From contig CAJJDO010000096.1 in the NCBI GenBank assembly GCA_905183005.1, positions 241,580 through 305,579 of the forward strand: a stretch of 64,000 nt of DNA, given 5' to 3'. Source of the DNA: Paramecium pentaurelia. Taxonomy: Eukaryota > Ciliophora > Oligohymenophorea > Peniculida > Parameciidae. Position numbers and translations under genes: made by a program. The notes below the pieces were generated by a model. The model saw only the letters and a list, made by a program, of their open reading frames with translations, was not told where the DNA came from and ran no database searches. Position 1 is the stretch's first letter. Every line of letters starts with the position of its first letter. This document shows, in pieces, positions 1 through 13,672 of the stretch.

Positions 1-3000
1 ATCACCACTTACACATTTAAAAAGTGTCAACATAGCCAACCAAAAATTTGAAAAGTTTATTAAATCATTAATGACTTCACCTTTATCTATAGTTCCATAT
101 AGCATAACTCCATAAAATGCAAACACAACCATTATAATTAGAAGTATAAAAAGAATCTTAAGTAAAAATGGAAATGCAAATGACATAACTCTTACTAATC
201 TTTAAAGATTTTACAAACCTTAAAAGATAATTATTATTCTTAAATTTCTTAGTGTATATAATATTCTTAATAATTAATAGTGTTAAGTTAATTAAGTTGA
301 ATTACAATATAATTTAAACCAATTGAATTTGAAATCAAGAATCAAATCAACAACTCCTAATATAATAACTAAAGATGTATAGAGTCTCCAGAAATTATCT
401 TTAAATCTATTGATTCCTAATATTATAAATTGAAGCATTAACCAAGTAGCAAATATTAAAGTACATATATGATGAATTTAATTGATTCTTCCATTATAAT
501 GATCATCAGCTGAATGATGTATCATCATTATTACAATACAATTTACTAGTAAAATAGAAAATATGCATAAATCCATATATTTATTCATTATTAAAATATT
601 TAAGATCCTTCTAAATTAAGACTTAGGTAATGAAGCTCTTATAGGATGATCATGTAGAATAATTTCTGAAATCTTTATATATTCTAATTATGCTTATGTA
701 AATTATTGATTTTCAATTAATTTTGAATTGGCTTTTAAATTTATGAATAAAACACCTGTGAATAACTATAGGAAAAACATTGATCCAACAGTACAAAAAG
801 CAACATAAAATAAATATGTTGGGATTTAACTAAAATAAGGATGTGGGCCATTAAAAGCTTCTCTACTATTTTATGATACCCATAAGATTGAACCCCATCC
901 ATCAAATGTAGAAATAATGAATAATACTGGCATTGCAGTAGTAATATTATCAAAATTATGTTTATAAACTTTCCATTCTTTACCTTATTTGATACATTCC
1001 TCTTATCCTACATCATAATTTATATATTCTTCACAAAACCCCATTTTACCTGCATATAACATCATTGAAAATACAGCAAACATAAGCCATACTAAAAGCA
1101 ATACAACAAAAACATTGATTATATCAAATAATGATTATGTTAATGCTGCTCTTACTCTAACAACCCATTTTATTCTATAAAGTAATTTTAAAGGTCTAAA
1201 ATATATAAATGTCTTGATCACAATAAAAATTGGTAAATCAACAATTTCAAAGAATTCCATATAATAAACTATTATATATACTAAATCAACAATCTTCCAT
1301 GTATACTATGAATTATATATAAAAATACATTTAAATATGATCCCTTATCTAGAAATGCCCCTTAAGCAATAGATTTAATTATGAATTCAATAAAAATAGT
1401 TGAATTCAATATAAATAATATAGTAACTAATAAAGGTGTTTGTTAAATATTCTTTGGTAGAGCTAAATAAATAATGGATAGAAGTAATATTAAATCAATA
1501 AAGTATTTAATAAAATTACTAGAACTAATTCTAAAGAAGAATTTTCTTAAAGAATTTGATTTACTAAAACAATAATAGGATTACATGCAATCAATTCCAG
1601 CATATAATTTAGTATTCTATTTAAACATTTTTCTGTATATCTATTCTAGATTTTCTTATAAGTATTTTATTGTTTTTGGTTCCGAACTCTTCATTTTTAG
1701 CATATTGGTTTTGCTTTTTAATCTTCTAAAATCATCTTTGATTTTCTTTTTCTCCTCTTCTTATTAGTCTATTTTTCTAGTTCTAGCTACAGGGAATTGT
1801 AGAGAATGAAATATTTTCTCTGTGAAATTGCTATCCCTCTTTAATTACTCTCTTAAATTATTAGAAGATGATTAAATATTATCAGGTGATATACTTTCCT
1901 TACGATTATGAAATCTATTAGTATAACCTTAAAAATTGTTAACTTAATCTTAATATTATTGAATAGAGGATGAACTAGAATTAGATTCAGATTCAGAATC
2001 AGAATCATTTTCAGAAGGTTAAGAATCTAATTATTTATTAAGTTTATTTATTTATTTAATCTTGTCTTTCAAGAATTCATTATGTTCATTTGTAGATTCT
2101 CTTTCTAAATATTAACTAAATCCATCTAATAATATTGCCATCATGATTCCATAAATAAAATAATTAAGTGTAAACACTAAACCAATAGAATAAGTTATTG
2201 ATAGTTCTGTTTACACTTCTGTTCCAATTCTATAAACTCCAAACCAATCATCATTAGTCATTATATTAAATACTGTCATAAATGCTTATCCTGGATCATC
2301 AAATGAATGCATATATCCATTCTTATGATATTCATCGAATTTATGAGCATACAACTCCATTCCTATCAATCCAAAAGTTAAGATCATAAAAAACATAAGA
2401 AAGGCCAAATATACATAAGATTTGTATGTAATTTATGCAATTGCTCCAATTATTCTAGCCATATAAATATAAGATATGCATCTATAGAATAGAAGACATT
2501 TTGTAGATCTCATTAATCTTAAATATTGTTCACTTACATTTAAGTAATCACTAAATCCAAATTCAATTAAACTTAAAATTACAATAAGTAATTCTATAAC
2601 AAGATGTTTATTCTTTGCTATTCTTCCTAATATCTTTATAATAAATTACTTGGTTTATAGACAATTAATTAAAGAATAATTTCTGTTGATAATAATATTG
2701 TAGCAATATCTTCTACTTAATCAATTATACTTCTTTATATTATACCTTATAAAGCTAAAAATAATGTATTAATAAGTATTGTTAAATCAAAAATTAATTT
2801 TGTTAATTTAAAATGTATTATCCTAAATGCATATTTTCTTAAAGTTATCAAAATACCACTTAATGATGTTTACCAAATTTCAATATCCCTTATATTAAGT
2901 TATCTAAAAATATCATTAAATTTTTTTATTAATGACCAATTATTAATTAATATATTGTTTCCTGACCAATTTCTTGATTTAATGAATCTTTTTTAAAATT

Positions 3001-4921
3001 CTTTTCTTTTTATTTTAATATATTCCTCTTCTTAATATTTTAGTTCATCCTCTTGTTTAAACTTAATTTTTGCATTGATTCTTTTTGAAATATCTTCATA
3101 ATCTAAATAAACTCCATTTAAAAGCAATTTTAATTCACCACAATGATAAATTGTAAAAGGTTTATATATAGTTTATTTTGGAATAAATTATTCTCCATTC
3201 ATAAAATAGGGGTATTTTCTTCTCTACTTTTCAATTTCTTTATTATAAATTAATCCTGCATTTGGAGAATATGACATTGAACTAGATTTTGCTCCATGTA
3301 TTTCAGAAGGATTTTAACTATTTTTTTTTATTCTTTTTGATATTTTTATTGGTAATAAAACAAAAGATCTCTAATTATTTGTTAATAAGGCTCCCATTGA
3401 TTCAGATTTACCTGACTTTATATTTTCTCTTTATATTATTGATTTCTTTTTTTAAATTGGTTAATAGTAAAATACTTTCTTTTTATAAGTTTAAGAATTT
3501 TTATTATCTGTGGTTTTTAGAACCTAAAAAAGTGAATTTCTTAAAATATCTAATTGACTTGTTTATATATATTGATATTTATAATCTACATATTTCTCTA
3601 GTAAAAATGATGATCTACTAAATTATTTTATTATATCTTAAATTTTTGGATCTTAAGTAAATTTCTTAATATCTAAATTAATGTAATATTTTTATAGAAT
3701 TGATAATTTTGGAAGAAGTAAGAATTTTAATGAAAAATTCTTTATTTAATTTTTAAGTTATGTAAAATTGCTTACATTAACTCTATTTTCATTTATCATA
3801 CTTCCTAATAATAATCTTGGTTCAATATCCATAGATTATTGTACTCTATTTGTCCTAGGTTCAATTATTAAGATATCTTAAGAATTTGAAAACAAAAATT
3901 AATTCATTTAAATTATGTAATGATAAAATCCAATTCTATTCAAATTAGATTTGCTGATTACATTTTCTCTTTCATCTATATGTTATATCTCTCTAAATTA
4001 CATTTCACTAAAATGAGTCTTAAATACTGCAATCGGAAGATTAAAACCAAAAAAACCTCCAACAAATATTATCAAAACATAATATATCCAAACTATTGGA
4101 TGAAATGCTCTAATTGTATAATACATCACCCAACTCCAATCATCCATAGTAACTGTTTTTAAAATAAGACCGAATGAATAGATTATATTATTAAAGTTAG
4201 TTGGAATATTATAAGATTTATTTGTCATCTAACAAGTCATTCCATCTGAACATTATCCTTCCCTACATTATACCCACTCTGATTCTTCTGATGGTAAACA
4301 TCTTTCATTAAGTAAACCCATAAATAATGAAGTTCCTAAAGATGCAAAAAATAAAGCAAATAAAATTACTATTGCTGTTGATTCCAAAATAAATTTTAAC
4401 GATTCTATTAATGCTTCAATCATTTTTTATAATCCTTTTATATTATGTATTGTTATTTACCTGTAAATATAGCTCCAAGATGTTTTAACAATCTTGTCAT
4501 TCTTAATGGTGTAATATCTATTATAGTCTGAGAATAACTTAAATGGTAATAATATAAAATTATTAAAGTAGCATCAATTATTCTTGAAAGAAAGATGAAT
4601 TTTGTACGAAACACTCCAAAAGCAAACAATTATAAAACTATATCTACTACGTAACAACATAAAAAAGCTATATTTTAAATTATAATAATTACTCATATTA
4701 ATTTCTTAATATTTGTTATCTTATTATTCAAGATGCTCAGATACAAAAATAATAATATTTCCTAAGGTTACTAAAGTCAATATATATTAATATAATCTAG
4801 ACCTAACAATAATTTTAGAGATTCTCTTTATTATCAAATATAAATAGAGCACATATTTTCTAAATTTTAACATTTTGTAATTATCTATATAAGAGCTCTC
4901 AATTATTTTTGATTATTACAT
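1..4921 (-). CDS. Four-domain voltage-gated cation channel alpha subunit (partial, C-terminus off left edge)
   Basis: Pore-forming subunit of the voltage-gated Ca2+/Na+ channel superfamily, acting in the plasma or ciliary membrane. Read with TAA/TAG as Gln, three complete channel repeats and most of a fourth are visible. Pore loops: domain I TMDDW (filter Asp codon 4142-4144) followed by a long hydrophobic S6, domain II TNDDW (Asp 2250-2252), domain III STFDGW (Asp 901-903), and domain IV CVSGD, whose Asp codon is bases 1-3, where the window ends. Asp thus occupies the position two before the pore Trp, where classical Ca2+ channels carry Glu. The start chosen is ATG 4919-4921, directly preceded by an in-frame TGA codon. 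Short introns are needed, for example in the domain I S1-S2 region near 4680-4700 and near 4435-4460. The family call is firm; ion selectivity is inferred. Confidence 0.88.
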
Positions 4922-5040
4922 AAATCAAATGATATTTACGGAAACTTTCAAGTTTTCTATATTTGATAAATTATGCACCATTAACATAAGTTAATTTTTA
5001 ATAAATCTTGTCAAATTAATTTGACAAGTTTTATAGTTAA

Positions 5041-5929
5041 TCATAATCTCCCTAATGGATAATTATTTTATTACATCTTCAGAAGATTAGGATGAATCTG
5101 TAACTTACAAGGGACTAAAACCAGCTAGTGATATACGTAAATTAGACACTCTGGGTTTGAAATAGGTAGACTTATTAAATTTATTGGTTTTACACTCATT
5201 TCAGCTATGGGAGTATAAATGGACATCTTTGGACTATGACAGGAATTTTCTTTCTGTTACTATATTCTCTATATATCAAAATCCTCTTAGATCTAAATAC
5301 TTGCATCTGAATTATCTGATTATTTATCTTCATTTGAAAGGTTAGAAAATATTTCAAATAAATGTTCAGAATCTTAATCATCTTTTTAAAATTGATTGCT
5401 TCTCTTAAAGGGCTAGTCAAATTGTTCTAAATTTTAATGTAGTAAATAGTTCTCTGCTGTTGCCTTATCAGCCATTCTTTCAAATAATTTTTACTAAATT
5501 TCCTCCCTAAAATCATAGGATATATTAATACTTTTGTTAGTCCTATTGGCTTTCTGTTTTTCTAATTATAGTCGAGAATATGTCTTATGTATATTGATTA
5601 AGATTTCCTCTTATTCTTTTAGAAGAACGCGATTTGATTGTTTTGGCTGATTGTATGCTGGATTCAGAACTTTCAGATTTTCCTGACTTTCCAATAGAAA
5701 CATCGCTATCAGATTCTGAATCAGAACTATGTTTGAGCTTTGCTGCAAATTTATTGATTTAAAAAGCTTCCTATTTATCCAAGAAATTTCCTCTTCTTCT
5801 CATCGATTTACTCATTCTTTATGATCTTTATCTCTTATTTCCTTGATCTGCAGATTAAAGCAATAGAGTGTTCTTCTTGATAACAAAGGTTTTAGAAGGA
5901 TGCTTCTTTCTGGCAATAGGAGATTACAT
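5041..5929 (-). CDS. Hypothetical Ser/Gln/Lys-rich protein
   Basis: Not recognised. About 287 residues: a basic N-terminus (MQSPIARKKHPSK), a Ser/Asp/Glu-rich stretch (HSSDSESDSDVS, then KSGKSESSESS) and a Gln/Glu-rich middle. One 25-nt GTA...TAG intron (revcomp of about 5505-5530) restores the frame. A later ATG at 5815 is in frame, but the upstream 38 codons look coding, so the longer start is used. The far C-terminus is less certain because a further small intron near 5110-5130 is possible. The Ser-rich acidic clusters resemble casein kinase II substrates (inference). No membrane segment is seen. It lies between the divergent starts of two ion-channel genes, which alone does not imply a shared role. 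Confidence 0.55.
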
Positions 5930-6893
5930 AATTAAAATAATATTCACAAATTGAGTCATTCAATAAAAACTTGAGATGCACTTAAGGATAAAAATATAAG
6001 AGAAAAGCATTATTTTATATCTCTAAAAATCAATATCTTTGTAATAACCATTAAAAACTTTTAATAATTGTTCTTAACAAAAACTAATTGATCTAAGGTT
6101 GCAGGGTTTAATTATAAATAAGAAATATATGATATTGATAATGAATAAAAAATAAATAATAATATTTATTGGCTTTCATTTGACTTAAATCTCTTAAGTT
6201 AAAAATATTTAAAATCCTATTTTATATCCAATACTTGACTTTTTATAATGATAATGATAAATTTTATAAACTAAAATAAAATCTCCTAAATCAATAAATA
6301 TATTTATAATATTTCATATGTATTTTTTTATTGTCATTTTCAATATTAATATGACATAAATTTGAAAATGATATTAATAGAATATGTTAATCTTCTAAAT
6401 TTTAAAAGAAATAAAACTCAATAAATTTATTCACTTAATTCTTTATTTTTGATTCCTAAATTCAATTAATATATATTAAGAAGTAAATATATATATATTA
6501 ATATTATTTTAATATTATATTCTTTGATTAAAACAGCATATTACTCTAATCTACTATTTATCTGTCTTTAATTCATCAATCTATACCTCTTTTTTAAACA
6601 AATTCCACTTAAAATTATTCAATACAAGAAATTATTTTATCATACTCAAAATTCTTTATTTGATTATCTTTATAGAACACATAATATAAGTGTAAAATGT
6701 TTGTATCTATATATTAATTGATTATTATTAATATTAATATGTATACCTATAAAAATTTATTTTATTTTTATAAACTTCTTCATATTATTGAATTTTATTT
6801 TTACGGCTTTCTTTGATATTTTAAAAAATATCTAAAATTAACTCTCAACTCATTGTGTTATTGTGAAATTTTTATTAATCTAATATTTATTTA
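5930..6893. other. Intergenic, divergent promoter region
   Basis: AT-rich spacer between the start of the Ser/Gln-rich gene (minus) and the second channel gene (plus). It is full of homopolymers and TA-rich runs, with TGA scattered in all frames. I see no coding pattern, RNA gene or repeat array. It probably holds the promoters of both flanking genes, but no specific motif stands out. Confidence 0.5.
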
Positions 6894-9800
6894 ATGTAAT
6901 AAGTTAACGCTGTAAAGTAGCAGAAATAAGTATCTGTGTTTTAATAACCTTAAAAAGGTAAACAAACCTAAAAAAAGAATAAATAGGATACATAAGGTGA
7001 TATTAAACAAGAGCAATTTGATTAAAACAAATCAAAATAATAGTAAGCTTCTATTGTGTTGGATAAAAATAAACCTGAATCATAATTCTCTAAAGGAACT
7101 TAAATAATGAAGGAAAGTTTAAAGTCATCCCAAAAATCACAAACTCTGAGAAGTGATAAAAAGAGATTTACATAAAATAGAACATCTCAAAATAATTAGA
7201 CTCTAATTTTACTATAGGAAAATCAAATTAATGAGAAACCAGCTAGAGATGAAGAATCAGTATCAGAACAATATAATACATATAATGTAGAATAAGAGCA
7301 TTCAATGATTATTTTAAACGAAGCATTAACAAGATAAGCATCAAAAAAAGCATTTGAGCAATTATTAAAAGAAAATGAGTCATATAGATTGGATGCATCT
7401 AATTTTGGAGATTTTGTTGATGAAGGTTAACATAGTAATAAATAATAATAATAAAGAGAAGAATAAGAAATTTAAGATGAACATAAAAAAAATAATTAAA
7501 TAATTATTACAGAAGAAAGTGATTATTAAGAAGAAGATTAAGAGGATATTGAAATGCTATATGAAAATCTAGCTTATGAAGAAAGTTAAAATTATAATAT
7601 AGAATTGAAAGTAAATCATAATTTTAAATGGTTACTTATGGAGATAAAATATTACTAAGATAATAACAAATTACTTAATATTAGAAAAATATTGTTTTTG
7701 CTTATTGTTGGTTTTGAGATTTGTTGTTATCATTTATTATAATGGACAGCTTTTGATCTATATGAAATGTTTCTTACATTAACAAATATTATTTTGTACC
7801 TTAATAGATAATCTAATAAATAAATATAATAATATTAATATGTATTATGTGCACTTTATTTTATTGATTCATTAATTCATTTAGCTGGTTAAGGATTTAA
7901 GAAATATATTTCCTCATTTTGGAATATCTATGACTTTTTAATTTTAATATTATATTTTCTATTCCTTATAGAAAATTAATATATACCATTTGATGTATCA
8001 ACTTTTCGATTGATTCGTATTCCATTTTATGTAAGTAAGATTAGTAATACTTTAAACATTATGCTTATGTCAATTTAAGAAGCTGTAAAGTAAATAGTTG
8101 AAAATATCTTAATACTTATATTATTTACAATTCTCATTGCCTTGATAATGTTATATGCATTTAATGGAGTTATTAGATATCGTTGTATGAATGAGGAATT
8201 AGGTATTTTTTCTTTAGAGAAGTTTGAAGAAGATGTATGTGGTTATGTTGAATGTGAACATGGTTATGTTTGTGCTCGACAATTAAGTAATTTAGATACA
8301 CCAACCCATTTTGATGATATTATTTTCTCTTATTTTTAAACTATTAGAACTAGTGTTGTTAATGATTGGACTATATCTATGTATGTATTAATGAAATAGT
8401 TTAATCCCCTAGTATGTATCTTATATATCTTTATCATTTTTGCAATTAATAAGTTTTATTTTTAATTATTGATTGCTGTATTAAAAGTCAGTTATCATAA
8501 AACTTAAGAATATTATGTTAAAAATCCAATCAAACCTGAGTTTTACGAAGATTAAATTAGTGTAAATCTATACAAATTAAAGAATATAGGGATGTGGTAG
8601 TATTACTAAACATCCTATAAAAATTATTTAAAAGGGAAATGTGGTAGGTTAAATAGTAAATCCTTCTCAAATAATTCTTAAGGTGAACCTAATACAAAAG
8701 GATAAAAATATATATTTCCAGAAATTGTTAATTAAGAATAAACAAAATTGTTATCAGCCAGATAAAAAAATGAAATGATAAATGAAAGACAATTAATTTA
8801 AAAATAATATACATTTTCTAGTTGGATAATTTTCATCTTATTCCCAGATCATAAACTTTAAAATCAAATGAAAAATTTAATCTAGGCAAATGAACTTTAC
8901 TTTAATGAACCTCAACTCTTTTATACTTTCTTAAGTATTGATTATCTCAGTCTGAATAAGTAAATAATAAAAGGATCTCCTAATTAATTTAATTCTATTC
9001 AAGATTTATAAATATCTATAGTCTAATCAAAATTACCTACTCATAATAAAATTAAAAGATCTTCTAAAATACATATACATTAAAATTATGTAATGGATAC
9101 AAAATAATAGTAAACAAAAGATAATTCAAAAAAAGAGAAACCTATATTTCCAATTAGAAAATCAAATTTCTAAAAAAATTATGGATAAATTGTATAAATT
9201 AATGAAGAGAATAATATATCAGTAAGAGATTTAAGTGATGATGAAATGAATTCTAATTTTGATCATTCTAGATTTGAGAAATAATATCAATAAGATATTC
9301 CATAAAATAAAAATTAAAAGAATTTATAATTGTTTTATACCTAAAGATTTCAATAGAGCACCTAAGTTAGTAAATCTATACCTTAATTATCAAAATTCAT
9401 TCTTATTGATGGAATATAATTACCATATTAATAAATTGAAAAGATTATAAATGCAGAAATGAAAACAGAAATTTAAGAAATTAAAAATTATGAAGAGAAA
9501 TATTAAATTAAAATTTCTTAAATAAGTGAAGATTTTTATATATAAAAATGGTCAGGAAATGATCTAATTAAAAATTATAAAGCTGATTCTGTTATAAATT
9601 TTATAAATAGAGGATGGAATTATTATTTTGCAAAAGGATTAATATTTTATTTTGAATATATTAAATTTTGGTTAGGAATATTTATTACTCAATAAATTGT
9701 TATAGTAATAATTGATAGTTTTGTATGTATTGATACATTACTAATAGCATTTTCAGATTATTATGATTCATCTATTTCAGATTTCTTTGATTTATCAGTA

Positions 9801-12800
9801 AATATTTTATTGGTTTTAGAGATGCTAATTAAATCAATATGTATAAAGGGATATTTATGCAAAATTAGTAATATTTTAGGATGTTTAGTAATTACAATTT
9901 CAGCTATTGAAAGAATTTTGACTCTTACAATCTATTAAGATGAAGAAGTTTTAATTGAAAGTTTCACTTATATTAGAATTTTAAAATCATTATTCTTTTT
10001 TAGAGTTATTAAATATAATACATTTGCTTAAAATATGATGATGATTTCATATTAAACATTCCCTAATTATGCTGTTATGACCTTATTATTATTCTTTTTA
10101 ATATTAAATTATGCTGTGTTTTCATTGTAGATTTTCAATTTTCCAAATAGTGGTGAATTAGCATTATTTCATTATTTTGGAAATATTTATTAATCTTGGA
10201 TTGCTGTATACGATATATCAACAAGTGATGATTGGTATGGAGTAGTTATTTTAAGTACAACATATAGTGCTTCATACATAGCATTTCTATTTTGTATTTC
10301 TTTAGTATTTATAGTTAATTATTTTGGATTTGGTTTAGCTTTTGTAATAATTCTAGATGGATTTGCTAGTTATTTAGAAAATGTTGAGGAGATTGAAGAA
10401 GAAAAAATAGATGAATAAGATAATAATTAAACTCATAATTCAATTAAAATAAAAAAAGATTTTACTCTAAATAACATTTTGTCTTCATTAATATAACCAG
10501 AAGAGAATGAAAAATTCAAAAATATAAAAAATTCATATTCATTATATCTTATATCCAAAAAAAATAGATTTAGAAAATTATGTTTCACAATTACTGAAAA
10601 TTAAGTATTCTAATTATTGATGATTATAATATTGTGGGGTAGTTTAATAAATTTAATAGTCATTACTTATACTGATTAATATAGACATGAATAATGGAAT
10701 ATTTGTGAAATAATTAAATTGATTTGTAATTTAATTATTCTAATTGATGGAATATTGTAAATTATAACATATGGTTTATTATCAGAGGATGGTTATTTTA
10801 AAAGTATATGGGTATTTATTGATTTTGTTTATGTTATATGTTATTTTATTCATTTAACCACTTATCATGAAGCATTAGAATGGATACTCTTTTTAGGTTA
10901 TTTAAGGCCATTAAAAGTCACATCAACATATGGTTTTTTTATAAATGAAAGAGGAGCTATAATGAAATCATTGGGAGATATAATTTCTATATTTTATGTT
11001 GTATTATTATTTTGGTTCATATTTGCAATATTTGGTATGACAATATATAGGGGGAAAATGGGTTATTGTGGTGAGGCTACAAATTATGGAATTAGTAAAG
11101 AAGAATGTGAAGAGGAAAAGGAGGAATGGATTGTTTATTAATATAATTTTGATAATATATTGGAGGCTATGTAATCATTATATGTATTATCAACATTTGA
11201 TCTATGGGCTTAGACTTTATTTATTTGTATAAATAGTGCACCTGAGACTACTGGACCAATAAGATTCAATAATGAATGGATATCTTATTTATTTTTTTTT
11301 TCATTTACTTTTGTAGGTACATTATTTTTCCTTTAATTTTTTGCTGGAGTAATATTTGTAAATTTCTAATAAAATAAATCATAATTACTTAATCCAGATT
11401 TAACTTTAGATTAAGAATTATTTATGAAATTATCTGATATAATAATGTAAGATACACCAAATTATTCAAAACCTCCTAAAAAAGGTTTAAGATTGAGAGC
11501 AAAGAAATTATTAGATAATAGATACTATATATTTATCACCAAATATAGTTTGTTATTAAATTTATGTAATTTTAAATTAATAATTTTTAGTAATTCTTAT
11601 GTTATTATATGAATCTGCAAGTAATCATTATTTGAATATACTGAATGGATTCCATCACTTTTTTAGTTTCATCTTAATAATAGATTGTATAGTAAAATTG
11701 TTCTCATATCACATTAAAAGATATTTTGATGATATTTGGAGATAGATGTAACTAATATTTGTGATTTGTGCAATTATTGACTTTTGGTTGGATATTGAAA
11801 TTGGTCTATTTATAAGATATGTAAGAGCAAGTAGAGATGATCCATATTTTGTATGGCTTAGATTATTTATACTTCATAGATGTTTACGAATGACTTTGAA
11901 TATACAACAATTTACAAGAATTAGAAAATTATTGAATGTAATATATTTTAATAAGATGGCCTTATTAAGAATTTTAGGTTTATTTGTAACAGTATTATCA
12001 TGTTATTCTTATATTGGTTGTGAATTATTTTAAAATATAGAGACAGGATTTATGATGAATGATTAATAAAATTTCACAAATTTTTTCTTTGGATTAATAG
12101 TTACATTTAAATGTACTATAGAAAATGGATGGAGATTTATATATTAAGATACATTATAACATATGAAAGAACATCATGAACCTTGGATTATAGCTTAAAT
12201 TTATTATTATAGTTTAATATTTGTTGGAGCAAGAGTTTTACTTAATTTAATAGTTTGTGAACTTGTTTAAGAATTTGAAAAGTTTTATGATACTAGTAGT
12301 AGTTGTGTAGAAACTTATGTTGAAACTATAGATACATTTAGAAATTTATGGTGTAAATATTCTGAAGAATTTTAAGGAACTAAAATTTAAACTAAATATT
12401 TAGCTCATTTTCTACTTGAATTAGGAGAACCATTAGGAGCATAAAAAGGAGATAATATTTGGGATGCTGCAAAACATGCTTCAGAATTTGAATTGAAAAA
12501 AGATTTTGATGGATGTCTTACATTTAGGAATCTACTTTATGAAGTATTTAAAGCAACATTTAAGAAGAGTATTTTCAAAATAAGTACTAAAGCTGGAAAA
12601 TAAATAATGAAGAACAATGATAAAAAAATTAAATATCGACTTTATAATCAAAGAAACCCTCATTATAGAAGAGAAGTATGTAGTTAAATTGTAGATTTAT
12701 AAAGCAATTTTAATATTCTATAAGAGTATTTATATTTATATATGGCAATCAAAGCATGGAAGGCTTTTTCAGAACATTTCTTCAAGGCAGCTGAATAAAT

Positions 12801-13362
12801 AAGAAATACTATTGAATATACAGAAAGTGATGTTAATATTGAAATATAAAAATTCAGTAAGATTTTTTGTTAAGGATAAGATGGTGATGATATATATAAT
12901 GAATAAGATGATAATGATAATGAATAAGTGTTATAATTTAATCCTGTAATCAGATAAAAAAAAAGAAGACCATCTGCTGAACATTTAAGAAGACCCACTG
13001 ATGTTTATATATTACCTTATTATGATGAATAAAGAAGTATTGATAAAAGAGCTTTTGATATTGATGTAAAAAATGATAATTCTAAATATTTACTGAAACC
13101 TACTGATTAAAAACAATAAAATAAATTAAAATCTATCTCTGTAATTAAGAAAAAAGAATAATTAATAAAATATAATGAATATAATAAAAGAAGAGATGCT
13201 ATTGATAAATAAATTTAATCAAGAAATAAATATTTATATGGATATCATGATAAAATGATTTTAAGATAACCTGTTGATGATAAATAAGTCATGTCACGTT
13301 TAGATCCAATGAAAGTGCCTAGTAATTATAATATAATGAAAATTGGTTCAAGATTAAAATGA
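6894..13362 (+). CDS. Four-domain voltage-gated cation channel alpha subunit with atypical pore
   Basis: Complete gene for a four-repeat channel of roughly 2,100 residues. The N-terminus is long, hydrophilic and Gln/Lys-rich (MQQVNAVKQQKQ...). Four blocks of hydrophobic segments follow, each with a pore loop: domain I VVNDW (Asn codon 8361-8363), domain II TSDDW (Asp 10227-10229), domain III STFDLW (Asp 11199-11201) and domain IV CTIENGW (around 12112-12132). Anchored on the pore Trp, the filter positions read N/D/D/N rather than the Glu ring of Ca2+ channels; domain IV has a Glu one residue earlier. S4-like segments carry few Arg, the domain IV one most. The C-terminus is long, basic and Gln-rich and ends at TGA 13360-13362. 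ATG 6894 is the first in-frame ATG of a continuously open, protein-like frame. A few tiny introns are expected. Family is certain; selectivity is inferred. Confidence 0.88.
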
Positions 13363-13469
13363 ATACTTTAAATGTTATATTCTCTTTAATATATATGCAC
13401 TAAAATGTTAAGCAAAATATAAAGAATTTGCATTATTTATATATTTAATCACATGATTTATTAAAAAAT

Positions 13470-13540
13470 GGGGCCATACGGGAGTCGAACCCATATCTGA
13501 TGTACCCGAAACATCCATACTACCGCTATACTAATGGCCC
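13470..13540 (-). tRNA. tRNA-Pro (anticodon CGG)
   Basis: On the minus strand a full cloverleaf can be drawn: 7-bp acceptor stem GGGCCAT/ATGGCCC, anticodon stem GATGT/ACATC with loop TTCGGGT, and T-arm ATGGG-TTCGACT-CCCGT. The anticodon is CGG, which reads the proline codon CCG. The discriminator base is C, as in eukaryotic tRNA-Pro. Internal A-box (TAGTATAGCGG) and B-box (GGTTCGACTCC) motifs are present, and a T-run downstream on the minus strand (13463-13468) is a Pol III terminator. No intron is seen. It lies between a channel gene and a TTLL gene. Confidence 0.93.
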
Positions 13541-13672
13541 TATAATTATTTTAATTTAATGACCTAATAAATATTATTGGCATCTCTTTTTATCTTGTTT
13601 TTGTAGAAATGGCTCATTGAGAATACATTAGTCTACAAATAATACGATCAAGTCAAAGATATACTTAAATAA

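Noticed and set aside
5053..5580. Plus-strand gene beginning MDNYFITSSEDQDES
   Set aside because: It is antisense to the minus-strand Ser/Gln-rich gene, which has better composition and a proper 25-nt intron; the plus frame soon becomes poor.
13609..13620. ATG GCT CAT TGA as start of the TTLL gene
   Set aside because: Ends after three codons and lies in a different frame from the enzyme.
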